Shown here: in pieces, positions 33,508-41,269 of the stretch
How positions within the stretch are numbered: the stretch's first letter is position 1
How the letters are laid out: the number at the start of each line of letters is the position of its first letter
Source of the DNA: Nakamurella multipartita DSM 44233
Lineage (GTDB): Bacteria; Actinomycetota; Actinomycetes; Mycobacteriales; Nakamurellaceae
NCBI RefSeq assembly: GCF_000024365.1
Contig: NC_013235.1
Span: 5,084,001-5,148,000 of the forward strand
Direction of reading: 5' to 3'
Length of the DNA stretch: 64,000 nt
Made by a program: the position numbers and the translations under genes
The notes under the pieces: model-generated
Told to the model about the DNA's origin: nothing
The model's database searches: none
The model's input: the letters and a program-made list of their open reading frames with translations, nothing else

Positions 33508-34248
33508 ATGCTGATGCTGGAACACCGCGGCGCGATGACCCATCGGCACCCGGCGGGTCGGCGACCCGGGCAGGTGTCCGGGTCCCCGGAGCAGGCCGTG
33601 CTCGACCTGCAGCGCAGTGCCGGCAACCGGGCGGTGGCCGCGTTGCTGGCCGGCTCGCGGCCGACCGTCCAGCGGTACCAGGTCCAGGACTGCGGATCGG
33701 GCGCGGGCGCCGCCCATCCGGCCTCCGCGGTGTACGCGGCGCACGGCCGGGCCCGCACCATGCTCTCCATCGCCGAGACCGAGAGTGCGACCCCCAGCGA
33801 CCCGACCGTGCGGGCACTGGCCCGCAAGTACTTCAAACTGACCGTGCCGGCGATGACCAACCGGGACAAGCGGCTGTGGTTCGGCCGGGTGCGCCAGGTG
33901 CTGGCCGGAATGAGCCGGGGCCAGGACGGCACCACCTACGAATGCGAGCCGCGCCAGTCCTGGAAGGACGGGTTGTGCACCGAGGGCACGATGGCGGTGA
34001 CCCTGCTCAACATCCACCTGTGCCCGGCCTGGTGGAAGCTGACGTCGGTGGACGACCGGGCGTTCGTCCTGCTGCACGAATGGGCCCATAAGTACGGCCC
34101 GTCGGTCCATCAGATCTTCGAGACCTACTGCGACGCAAGCGAGTTCGCCACCCAACCGGCTGAGGATCTGGTCGCCGAGCCGGACGCCTACGCCAGCTAC
34201 ATCTTCGAGCTGGTCACCGGGTCGGCCCCGTCGTCGACGGTCTGCTGA
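33508..34248 (+). CDS. Orphan metallopeptidase with eCIS-cargo-like N-terminus (M35/Lys-specific type)
   Basis: A 246-residue protein. The N-terminal LDLQRSAGNRAVAALL segment is the short motif typical of actinobacterial proteins carrying the DUF4157 eCIS-core region and other presumed contractile-injection cargo. The C-terminal half holds a zinc site, LLHEWAHKYG (HExxH), followed by AEPDAYASYIFEL, which fits the third-ligand region of deuterolysin/lysine-specific endopeptidases. Four cysteines occur at 'QDCGSG', 'YECEPR', 'GLCTEG' and 'HLCPAWW'. There is no signal peptide. No injection-system gene is nearby. ATG 33508 follows GATGGGGC; ATG 33535 is an alternative. Toxin, effector or housekeeping peptidase are all possible. 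Confidence 0.75.
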   Translation: MLMLEHRGAMTHRHPAGRRPGQVSGSPEQAVLDLQRSAGNRAVAALLAGSRPTVQRYQVQDCGSGAGAAHPASAVYAAHGRARTMLSIAETESATPSDPTVRALARKYFKLTVPAMTNRDKRLWFGRVRQVLAGMSRGQDGTTYECEPRQSWKDGLCTEGTMAVTLLNIHLCPAWWKLTSVDDRAFVLLHEWAHKYGPSVHQIFETYCDASEFATQPAEDLVAEPDAYASYIFELVTGSAPSSTVC

Positions 34249-34266
34249 CCGCTCGGTCCGGCCCGG

Positions 34267-35049
34267 TCAGGCCGCCCGCCCGGCCAGGAACGCGGTGATC
34301 CGCGAGCCGAGGTCGCTGGCCGACGTGACGATCTCCAGATGCCCGCCGGGCACCAGGGCCAGCGTCGCCCGCGGGATCAGGTTGGCCAGGATCATCGCGT
34401 TGGCCGGCGGCACGATCGGGTCGTCCAGGCCGCCGACCACCAGGGTCCGCTGCGCGATCAGCGGCAGGAACGGCAGGCTGGTCCACCACATGACGGCGGA
34501 GAGCTGGTAGAGGTAGCCGCGCAGGTCGGTGGGCTGGTGGGTGCGGGTGAACGCCGAGCGCTTGGCCTCGGCGCCGGGCGCGGCCGAGATCACCTCGGCG
34601 ATGACGGAGGCGTCGGTGGCGTCGGCCAGCTCCCGCGGGATGAGCATCTCCCGGAACGCCTGCGGGGTACCGGGCACCGACAGCGCGCCGGTGCTGGTGC
34701 TGACCAGGATCAGGTTCCGCACCCGGGAGCCGCGCTGCAGGGCGAACTGCTGGGCCAGGGCGCCACCCCAGGAGTAGCCCATCAGGTCGACCTCGTCGTG
34801 CCCGAGCTCGTCCAGCAGTTCGTCGAGCACCCCGGCCAGCTGCGGCAGCCCGTAGGGCAGGGTGACCGCCGGCGAGGCGCCCACCCCCGGCGGGTCGAAG
34901 CGGATGACCTCGATGGCCGGGTCGAGCGCGCTGACCAGCGGGTCAAGAATGCGCAGGCTGGCCCCGATCCCGTTGCACATCAGCAATGGCCGCCGCGACC
35001 CGTCACCGGGGCGCACGTCCACGTGCAGGTCCACATCGCCGATCTTCAA
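34267..35049 (-). CDS. Alpha/beta hydrolase, polyhydroxyalkanoate depolymerase-like
   Basis: A 260-residue alpha/beta hydrolase. LLMCNGIGASLRILDPLVSA (oxyanion region), GYSWGGALAQQFA with the GxSxG nucleophile, VGGLDDPIVPPANA with the acid and GGHLEIVTSA with the histidine form the complete triad. NGIGA and SWGGALAQQFA closely follow intracellular medium-chain polyhydroxyalkanoate depolymerases (PhaZ type), though no PHA synthase is in the window. TTG 35049 is chosen as the start because AGGAG lies 9 nt upstream and the fold begins there. Its 3' end nearly touches the convergent metallopeptidase gene (18 bp). Confidence 0.85.
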   Translation of the reverse strand: MKIGDVDLHVDVRPGDGSRRPLLMCNGIGASLRILDPLVSALDPAIEVIRFDPPGVGASPAVTLPYGLPQLAGVLDELLDELGHDEVDLMGYSWGGALAQQFALQRGSRVRNLILVSTSTGALSVPGTPQAFREMLIPRELADATDASVIAEVISAAPGAEAKRSAFTRTHQPTDLRGYLYQLSAVMWWTSLPFLPLIAQRTLVVGGLDDPIVPPANAMILANLIPRATLALVPGGHLEIVTSASDLGSRITAFLAGRAA

Positions 35050-35185
35050 GGCCGAGCGCTCCTGTCCGGCGCGCGGGCCGGGACAGCGGCCGTGCGACCG
35101 CGTCGTGGTCGTGGGACGTTGATCATTGTCACACCCGGTGGGCCGGTCGAGGCGCGGCGCCACACCCGGCACTGCCAGCCCGGGC

Positions 35186-35248
35186 GGGCTGATCAACTCG
35201 GCGAAACTGGGTCCGGTATGACCGTTTTCGCGCCGAGTTGGTCAGCCC
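35186..35248. terminator. Long hairpin downstream of a small minus-strand gene
   Basis: GGGCTGATCAACTCGGCGAAA pairs with TTTCGCGCCGAGTTGGTCAGCCC, with one G-T-type mismatch and a 2-nt bulge, around a ~19-nt loop. It lies in the 235-bp gap 35050-35284, which otherwise holds no gene. It is placed to end transcription from the 35285-35485 gene before the hydrolase gene. Confidence 0.65.
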
Positions 35249-35284
35249 GCCGGCGCCGGCGCGCCCATGGTGGCGCGAACCCGG

Positions 35285-35485
35285 TCAGTCCTCGCTGCTG
35301 CTGCGCCGGGCCAGGTAGGCCAGGGCGTCGGGGTCGGTGGCCACCAGGCGGTCGGCCTCCTCGCCGCCGTCGCAGCGACGCAGGGACACGGTGACCGCCC
35401 CGGGTCCACGGGCCAGGACGAGCCAGGATCCGCCGGCGTCCGCCCAGCGGCGGATCCGGCCCAGGTCGCCGGTGTGGTCGGTCAC
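35285..35485 (-). CDS. Small conserved-looking protein of unknown function
   Basis: A 66-residue protein from GTG 35485: VTDHTGDLGRIRRWADAGG, then LARGPGAVTVSLRRCDGGEE, ADRLVATDPDALAYL. The GRIRRWADAGGSW and CDGGEE pattern recurs in short actinobacterial hypothetical proteins that I recall without a named function. A longer frame from GTG 35569 is possible. Ribosome-binding evidence is weak. It is divergent from the DUF1304 gene and is followed by the hairpin at 35186-35248. Confidence 0.6.
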   Translation of the reverse strand: MTDHTGDLGRIRRWADAGGSWLVLARGPGAVTVSLRRCDGGEEADRLVATDPDALAYLARRSSSED

Positions 35486-35592
35486 GACCGCGACGGTAGC
35501 CCCGTCGGTGAGGCCCGCACCAGGCCCCCAAGCGGCCGCCCGCCCGGTACGGAATGCTGGGTCGGGCACGCAGTGCACGGAAGGAGGCCGTC

Positions 35593-35979
35593 GTGGTGGT
35601 CCTGGCTCTGGTGGCCGCCGCACTGGCGGCACTGATCCACGTCTACATCTTCTATCTGGAATCGCTGGCCTGGGCGGCGCCGGCCACCCGTCGCACCTTC
35701 GGCACGTCCGAGCAGGAGGCGCAGGCGACCCGGCAGCTGGCGTTCAACCAGGGTTTCTACAACCTGTTCCTGGCCGTGGTCGTGCTGGTCGGCAGCGGGT
35801 TCGTGGTGGCCGGGTCGACCGCCATCGGGGCGACGCTGGTGTTCGCCGGCGCGGGTTCGATGGTGGCGGCGGGACTGGTGCTGGTGCTGTCCGACCGGAG
35901 CAAGGCACGTGCCGCCCTCATCCAACTGGCGGCCCCGTTGGTCGCCGTCGTGGCCCTGGCCATCGGCCTGGCCGGCTGA
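35593..35979 (+). CDS. DUF1304 integral membrane protein
   Basis: A 128-residue protein with four membrane helices; LIHVYIFYLESLAW in helix 1 and FNQGFYNLFLA in helix 2 are DUF1304 signatures. Function unknown. AAGGAGG at 35581-35587 precedes two in-frame GTG codons (35593, 35596), either of which could start translation. The aldo/keto reductase gene follows 14 bp downstream and is probably in the same transcript. Confidence 0.85.
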   Translation: MVVLALVAAALAALIHVYIFYLESLAWAAPATRRTFGTSEQEAQATRQLAFNQGFYNLFLAVVVLVGSGFVVAGSTAIGATLVFAGAGSMVAAGLVLVLSDRSKARAALIQLAAPLVAVVALAIGLAG

Positions 35980-35993
35980 CGAATCGGGAGATC

Positions 35994-36923
35994 ATGAAGC
36001 GCATCACTCTTGGCCAGACCACCGCACCGAACGTCGTTCTCGGCCTGATGCGGATCGCGGACCGAACGGACGAGCAGATCCGCAGCCTGATCGGCGCGGC
36101 CCGCGACGCCGGGATCGACTTCTTCGACCACGCCGCGGTCTACGGCGACCAGCTGCACGGCTGCGAGCGCCGGTTCGCCGACGCCATGCAGCTCACGCCG
36201 TCAGCCCGGGCCGAGATCACCCTGCAGACCAAGGCCGGGATCGTGCCCGACGGGCCGTACTTCGACTTCTCCTACGAGCACCTGATCACCTCGGCCGAGG
36301 ACTCGCTGCGGGCCCTGCGCACCGACTACCTGGATGTGTTCCTGCTGCACCGGCCGGATGCGCTGGTCGAGCCGGACGAGGTGGCGCGCGCGTTCGACGA
36401 GCTGGAAGCGGCCGGCAAGGTCCGGGCCTTCGGCGTCTCCAACCACACCCCGCGGCAGATCGACCTGCTCCGGACGGCGGTGCGCCAGCCGCTGGTCGCC
36501 AACCAGCTGCAGCTCTCGATCACCCACGCGCCCATCATCGGACAGGGGGTGGCCACCAACATGGCCGGCGTGGACCAGTCGAGCACCATCGACGGCGGCG
36601 GCGTCCTGGACTACTGCCGGATCAACGGCATCACCGTGCAGGCCTGGTCGCCGTTCCAGGCCGGGTTCTTCACCGGGGTCTTCCTGGGTGCGCCCGAATA
36701 CCCCGAGCTCAACGCCGTCATCGACCGGCTGGCCGCGGCCTACGACGTGCCGCCGATCGCGATCGCCACCGCGTGGATCACCCGGCACCCGGCGAACATG
36801 CAGGTGGTGCTGGGCACGACGAACGCCGAACGGGTGGCCGGGGCGGTGCAGGGTTCGGACATCCCGTTGACCCGACCGGAGTGGTACGAGCTGTTCCGGG
36901 CCGCCGGCTACCGGGTGCCCTGA
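35994..36923 (+). CDS. Aldo/keto reductase
   Basis: A 309-residue TIM-barrel oxidoreductase. The catalytic tetrad is visible as Asp and Tyr in DFFDHAAVYGD, Lys in LQTKAGI and His in DVFLLHRPDA; VSNHTPRQIDLL and the C-terminal TTNAERVAGAV contribute NADPH binding. It most resembles the YdhF-type bacterial aldo/keto reductases acting on small carbonyls. GGGAG precedes ATG 35994. It likely shares a transcript with the DUF1304 gene; it converges on the YqeY gene, 6 bp away. Confidence 0.9.
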   Translation: MKRITLGQTTAPNVVLGLMRIADRTDEQIRSLIGAARDAGIDFFDHAAVYGDQLHGCERRFADAMQLTPSARAEITLQTKAGIVPDGPYFDFSYEHLITSAEDSLRALRTDYLDVFLLHRPDALVEPDEVARAFDELEAAGKVRAFGVSNHTPRQIDLLRTAVRQPLVANQLQLSITHAPIIGQGVATNMAGVDQSSTIDGGGVLDYCRINGITVQAWSPFQAGFFTGVFLGAPEYPELNAVIDRLAAAYDVPPIAIATAWITRHPANMQVVLGTTNAERVAGAVQGSDIPLTRPEWYELFRAAGYRVP

Positions 36924-36929
36924 GGCCGG

Positions 36930-37346
36930 TCAGTCCGGCTGGTAGCCGCGGATCAGCTCGGCCTGCCGGCGCAGCCGCGTGGCCGCGTCCGTCTGCCCCA
37001 GACCGTGGTAGGTCTGCGCCTCGGCCGTCCACTCGTCGACCTGGGTCCGCAGGATCTCGTGCAGGTCGGCCAGGGTCAGCTCCCGCCGCGGCACCTCGGT
37101 CGAGCCCAGCCCGACCGCGGCGGCGGCGACGTGCTCGCTGGTCACCAGCGGAGCGGCGGCCGGCCATGGGGTCGACGAGTGGGCCGGCAATGGGGTCGGC
37201 ACCGGCACGGCTTCGGCGTTGTCGAAGGCGGCCAGCACCACCCGTAGGGCGGCCACGTCGTCGGGTCGCCGCGCCTTCATCGCCGTCTTGAGATCGGCCC
37301 GCATCCGGGCCCGTAGGGCCGCGGCACCCTCGTCCGCCGCGGTCAT
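36930..37346 (-). CDS. GatB/YqeY domain-containing protein
   Basis: A 138-residue protein. LRARMRADLKTAMKARRPDD and VAALRVVLAAFDNAEAV match the YqeY helical domain, and the C-terminal half (LADLHEILRTQVDEW, YHGLGQTDAATRLRRQAELI) completes it with a non-conserved Pro/Ala-rich insert. The domain resembles the tRNA-binding tail of GatB, but stand-alone proteins have no proven function. It lies downstream of a LysR gene and overlaps it by 4 nt, so it is probably co-transcribed. Confidence 0.85.
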   Translation of the reverse strand: MTAADEGAAALRARMRADLKTAMKARRPDDVAALRVVLAAFDNAEAVPVPTPLPAHSSTPWPAAAPLVTSEHVAAAAVGLGSTEVPRRELTLADLHEILRTQVDEWTAEAQTYHGLGQTDAATRLRRQAELIRGYQPD

Positions 37347-38248
37347 CGGGTCCGCCGGTCCCGGCCGGAGGCAATCATGATCAGCTCACCCACCGGCCCC
37401 GACGGCTGAGCCGGCCCGGCCCAGACCGCCCGCAGGGAGCGGTGCAGGCGCAGGTCCATCGGCACGGCCACCAAGGTACCGGCGTCGATCATGGCGGCTA
37501 CCGCGAGCCGGGACAGCACGGCCAGGCCCGCCCCGCTGGCCACCGCCACCCGGACCGTCGCGTTGCTGCCCGCCTCCTGCACCGGCTCGATCGGCGGGAG
37601 TCCGCGGCTGCGCAGCGCGTGGTCCAGGGCCACCCGGGTGCCGGATCCGGCCTCGCGAGTGACCAGCGGCCAGTCGGCCAACGCGGTCAGCGGGAGCGGA
37701 CGGCGCCGGCGGGTCAGCGGGTGGCCGGGCGGGGCGACCAGCAGCAGCTCGTCCTCGCCGACGACCCGGTGATTCAACCCGCCCGGGGCGTCCGGGCCCT
37801 CGATGAAACCGACGTCGCACTGTCCCCGCATCAGCTGGCCGATCACCTCGGTCGAGTTGCAGACCTCGGTCCGGATGCGCAGGTCGGCGCGCCGCCGCCG
37901 CAGGTCGGCGACCCACCCGGGGACCAGGTTCTCGGCCACGGTGTGGCTGGCGGCCAGGGTCAGGGTGCTGGGCCCCTCGCCCAGCGCCTCGACCCCGTCG
38001 GCGAGCCGGCGGGCGGCGGCCAGCAACTCACGCGACCACTCGACGACCACCAGGCCCTGGGCGGTCAGGGTGGCGCCGGTGGTCGACCGGTGGATCAACG
38101 GGAGTCCGAAGCGGCGTTCGAGCCGGGCGATCGACCGGCTGACGTTCGGCTGAGCCATCCCGGTCGCCCGGGCGGCGGCGGCCAGACTGCCGTGGTCGGC
38201 CAAGGCCACCAACGCCTCCACCGCGGCCAGATCCGGCCAATCCGCCAT
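37343..38248 (-). CDS. LysR family transcriptional regulator
   Basis: A 301-residue regulator. The winged helix-turn-helix is at residues ~5-62 (VEALVALADHGSLAAAARA, QPNVSRSIARLERRFGLPL), followed by the two-lobed effector domain (TLAASHTVAENLVPGWVADL, GEDELLLVAPPGHPL). It is divergent from the TDT transporter gene, the classical position for a LysR controlling its neighbour. An inverted repeat covers its own start codon (38244-38264). ATG 38248 begins the conserved HTH. The YqeY gene follows by a 4-nt overlap. Confidence 0.9.
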   Translation of the reverse strand: MADWPDLAAVEALVALADHGSLAAAARATGMAQPNVSRSIARLERRFGLPLIHRSTTGATLTAQGLVVVEWSRELLAAARRLADGVEALGEGPSTLTLAASHTVAENLVPGWVADLRRRRADLRIRTEVCNSTEVIGQLMRGQCDVGFIEGPDAPGGLNHRVVGEDELLLVAPPGHPLTRRRRPLPLTALADWPLVTREAGSGTRVALDHALRSRGLPPIEPVQEAGSNATVRVAVASGAGLAVLSRLAVAAMIDAGTLVAVPMDLRLHRSLRAVWAGPAQPSGPVGELIMIASGRDRRTR

Positions 38249-38264
38249 ATCCACAGGATATGGC
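38244..38264. promoter_or_regulatory. Inverted repeat GCCATATCC-N3-GGATATGGC
   Basis: A perfect 9-bp inverted repeat with 3-nt spacer overlapping the start codon of the LysR gene and 57 bp upstream of the TDT transporter gene. It is unusually A/T-containing for this region. Candidate LysR (auto)regulatory site; LysR boxes are usually T-N11-A, which an imperfect match here would allow. Confidence 0.5.
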
Positions 38265-38320
38265 CCAGGTAGCGAATCGACGACTACCGGGCCGGCCCCG
38301 GCGGGCCGAAACTCGAAGAC

Positions 38321-39394
38321 ATGACCACCACGCTGCTGCCCCACCGCCCGACCCGGACCGCGCTGCCGGCGGTCGGGCCGGCCTGGTACGGCGCCGTGAT
38401 GGGCACCGCGATCCTGACCACGCTCACCCAGACCCTGGTGCCCGGGCTGTGGGTGGCCCAGGTGTTACTGGTGCTGTCCTGGCTGCTGCTGGTGGGGCTG
38501 ACCGCCGGATTCGCCGCCCACACGCGGCGCCACCCGGGCACGCTGGCGGCCAGCGTCCGGGTCGGGGCGCTGCCGTTGTGGGGCATGGTCTCGATGGGGA
38601 TGCTGGCCGTCGGATCGGCGACGGCGGCGGTGCTGCCGGCGTGGGCACCGGCGCTGGCCGGCGTGGCCGTCGGGTTGGACGCGGCGCTGTGGGTGCTGGG
38701 CACCGCGCTGGGGTTGGCCACCGCCGTCGGCTTCGCCACGCTGCTGGTCCGGTCCGACGCCGGTGCGCCGACCACGGTCTGGGGCCTGGCCGTGGTGCCG
38801 CCGATGGTCTCGGCGACGGTCGGCGCCGGGCTGGTGCCGCATCTGGCCCCCACCCTGCAGGTGACGATGCTGCTGGTCACGGCGGCCTGCTTCGTACTCT
38901 CGCTGACCCTGGGCGCAGTGATCTTCGCGGTCGCCTACCACCACCACTGGCGGGTGGCCGGGCTGGCCGTCGCCGCCAGCACCACCGCCTGGATCCCGCT
39001 GGGCGTGGTCGGCCAGTCGACCGCGGCCGCGCAGGCGATGGCCGGGTCGGCCGGGCCGCTGCTGCCGGCCGGGCCGGCCGGCCTGCTGCAGGACCTGGCC
39101 AACGACTACGGCGTGCTGATGCTCGGCCTCGGGGTCCCGCTGGCCGCCTGGGCGGTGGCGATGACCGTCCGCGGGTTCCGCCGGCGGATGCCGTTCGTGC
39201 CCGGCTGGTGGTCGCTGACGTTCCCGATCGGCACCCTGGCCCTGGGCGCGCACCTGCTCGGGGTCGGCAGCGGGATGACCGGGTTCCTGGTCGCCGGGAC
39301 GGTGCTGGTGCTCGTGCTGGCCGGGACCTGGACGCTGTGCGCGGTGGCCAGCGTCCGCGCGGTGCTCCGGAGCCGGGTCGCCGGCGCCCGTTAG
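38321..39394 (+). CDS. TDT family transporter (TehA/Mae1/SLAC1 type)
   Basis: A 357-residue membrane protein with ten predicted helices. GPAWYGAVMGTAILTT at helix 1 is the family's opening motif; VSATVGAGLVPHLAP and VAYHHHWRVAGLA are also recognisable. Members export tellurite-related or sulfite anions or C4-dicarboxylates. It is divergent from a LysR gene, which probably controls it. The stop codon overlaps the stop of the ABC ATPase gene on the other strand by 4 bp. Confidence 0.88.
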   Translation: MTTTLLPHRPTRTALPAVGPAWYGAVMGTAILTTLTQTLVPGLWVAQVLLVLSWLLLVGLTAGFAAHTRRHPGTLAASVRVGALPLWGMVSMGMLAVGSATAAVLPAWAPALAGVAVGLDAALWVLGTALGLATAVGFATLLVRSDAGAPTTVWGLAVVPPMVSATVGAGLVPHLAPTLQVTMLLVTAACFVLSLTLGAVIFAVAYHHHWRVAGLAVAASTTAWIPLGVVGQSTAAAQAMAGSAGPLLPAGPAGLLQDLANDYGVLMLGLGVPLAAWAVAMTVRGFRRRMPFVPGWWSLTFPIGTLALGAHLLGVGSGMTGFLVAGTVLVLVLAGTWTLCAVASVRAVLRSRVAGAR

Positions 39395-40080
39395 GCGGCT
39401 GCGGGCGTGCTCACCCGGCCGTCGACCAGCTGCACCGCCTCGTCCAGCTGCGGCAGGTGTTCCAGGTCGTGGGTGACCAGCAGGGTGGCGGTGCCCCGCT
39501 CGGCGGTGAGCCGGACGATCAGCTCGACGACGGCCGCCCCGGCCACCGAGTCCAGCGCGCTGGTCGGCTCGTCGACCAGCAGCACGGCCGGCTGGTTGAC
39601 CAAAGCCCGGGCCAGATTGACCCGCTGCCGCTGCCCGCCGGAGAGCTGGTGCGGGCGCCGGCCCTCCAACCCGGCCAGGCCGACCGCGGCCAGCAGTTCG
39701 CGGGCCTGCTCGCGCACCGCCCCCCGGCGGCCCCGGGACCCGGCTTCGCCCAGTTCGTTCATCACCTGCACCTGCTCCAACGCGGTCAACGACGGCAGCA
39801 GGTTGGCCTGCTGGAACATGATGCCGATCCGGGTCCGGCGCAGCCGGGACGCCTCCGCGGCGGACAGGCCGACCGCGTCGACGCCGTCGATGACGACCCG
39901 GCCGGCGTCCGGCGCGACCAGGGTGGCCGCCACCGCGAGCAGGCTGGACTTGCCCGAGCCGCTCGGTCCGGTGATGCCGGTGACGGTGCCGGGCCGGCCG
40001 GTCAGGCCGACCCGGTCCAGGGCGGTGACCCGTCCGTCGCCGTCGGGGTAGGTGAGGGTGACGTCGTCCAGGGTGATCAT
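39391..40080 (-). CDS. ABC transporter ATP-binding protein (MacB/LolD type)
   Basis: A 229-residue ATPase. Walker A GITGPSGSGKSSLL, Q-loop IMFQQANLLPSLTALEQV, signature HQLSGGQRQRVNLARAL, Walker B AVLLVDEPTSALD and the switch VTHDLEHLPQLDEA are all intact. The MacB/LolD-type signature and its adjacent FtsX-type permease suggest lipoprotein or peptide handling at the membrane rather than nutrient import. Its ATG overlaps the permease stop by 4 nt. Confidence 0.95.
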   Translation of the reverse strand: MITLDDVTLTYPDGDGRVTALDRVGLTGRPGTVTGITGPSGSGKSSLLAVAATLVAPDAGRVVIDGVDAVGLSAAEASRLRRTRIGIMFQQANLLPSLTALEQVQVMNELGEAGSRGRRGAVREQARELLAAVGLAGLEGRRPHQLSGGQRQRVNLARALVNQPAVLLVDEPTSALDSVAGAAVVELIVRLTAERGTATLLVTHDLEHLPQLDEAVQLVDGRVSTPAAA

Positions 40081-41132
40081 CGGTTGCTCCCGAGTGCGGT
40101 GAGGGGGTCGGCGGCGGTGACCGGGCGCAGCGCGACGGCCGCGCCGATCAGGCCGAGCACGACGAGCAGGGCGGCCGGTCCGAAGATGGTCAGCGGGGTG
40201 AGCAGGAACGGCACCGCGGCCGGCATCGCCGACCCGACGGCGGCGACCACGGCGGTGCCCACGCCGACGCCGAGGGCCAGCACCACGGCGGCCTGGCCGA
40301 TGCTGTCCCGGCGCAGCGAGCCGGTGGAGGCCCCCAGGGCCTTGAGGATCGCCACATCGCCCCGGCGCTGCATGCCCCAGACGACGAAGAACGCGCCGAC
40401 CACCAGGGCCGAGATGGCCAGCAGCAGTCCGATGATCAATCCGAGGGAGCCGATCTCCGAGCGGAACGCGCCGATCTGCGGCAGCGCCTGCAGCGGTCCG
40501 GCGGACTGGGTGCCGGTGGCCGTATCGATGGCCGCGACGTCGGCGTCGCCGCGGACGATCAGCGCCGTCGCCGCGCTGCCACCGGATCCGAGGGTCCGGC
40601 TGATCTGCTGCCAGTCGGCCAGGGTCGTCCACACCACCGGGGTGTGCGAGTACCAGGCGTCGGGCGTGATGGCCGCGACGGTGTAGGTGGCGCCGGCGAT
40701 CTCGACCGGGTCACCGACCGCGGCGCCGAGCGCGGCGGCCGCCGGGGCGGAGAGCGAGACGGTGCCGTCGGCGGCCGGCACGGCCGGGTCCAGGGTGCTG
40801 GGCCCGCCGAACAGGGCGACCCCGGTGCTGGTGGCGCCGTGTGCGGCTCGCAGCTGGCTGATGCCCAGCGGGCTGACCTGGGCCGGGGCGGCCCGGCTGG
40901 TCCATTCGGCGGTCTGGGTGTCGGTCAGCGACGAGTCGGCGAAGGACTGCGCCCCGGCGGCGGTGACGATCCGGGTCGCGTCCAGGCCGAGCACGGCCGA
41001 GACGTTCTGGGCGGCCAGGCCGCCGGTGAGCCCGGTCAGGAAGCCGACCAGGACGGTGATGAGGGCAACGACGCCCGCGATGAGCGCGAACCGGCCGCGG
41101 GCAGCCCGCAGGTCGCGCCAGGCGACGAACAC
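40077..41132 (-). CDS. FtsX-family ABC transporter permease
   Basis: A 351-residue membrane protein: one helix at the N-terminus (FALIAGVVALITVLVGF), a ~190-residue extracytoplasmic domain, then three helices (IGLLLAISALVVGAFFVVWG, IGQAAVVLALGVGVGTAV, ALLVVLGLIGAAVALRPVTA). This is the FtsX/MacB single-set layout. GTG 41132 is chosen because GAAAGG lies nine nt upstream and the typical start VFVAWRDLRAARGRF begins there; GTG 41150 is a longer alternative. First gene of the ABC pair, divergent from a histidine kinase gene that may respond to the same signal. Confidence 0.9.
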   Translation of the reverse strand: MFVAWRDLRAARGRFALIAGVVALITVLVGFLTGLTGGLAAQNVSAVLGLDATRIVTAAGAQSFADSSLTDTQTAEWTSRAAPAQVSPLGISQLRAAHGATSTGVALFGGPSTLDPAVPAADGTVSLSAPAAAALGAAVGDPVEIAGATYTVAAITPDAWYSHTPVVWTTLADWQQISRTLGSGGSAATALIVRGDADVAAIDTATGTQSAGPLQALPQIGAFRSEIGSLGLIIGLLLAISALVVGAFFVVWGMQRRGDVAILKALGASTGSLRRDSIGQAAVVLALGVGVGTAVVAAVGSAMPAAVPFLLTPLTIFGPAALLVVLGLIGAAVALRPVTAADPLTALGSNR

Positions 41133-41269
41133 GATGATGGTCCTTTCCACAGGTACTGCATGAGGTCTCCAGCCTCGTCAGCCGGGGCCCGGCCGGCATC
41201 GCCCCGGGGAACGCTCTGCGCCGCGCGCAGGGTGCACCCGCGGGTCCACCTTTCGATGGATTCGCCGCG

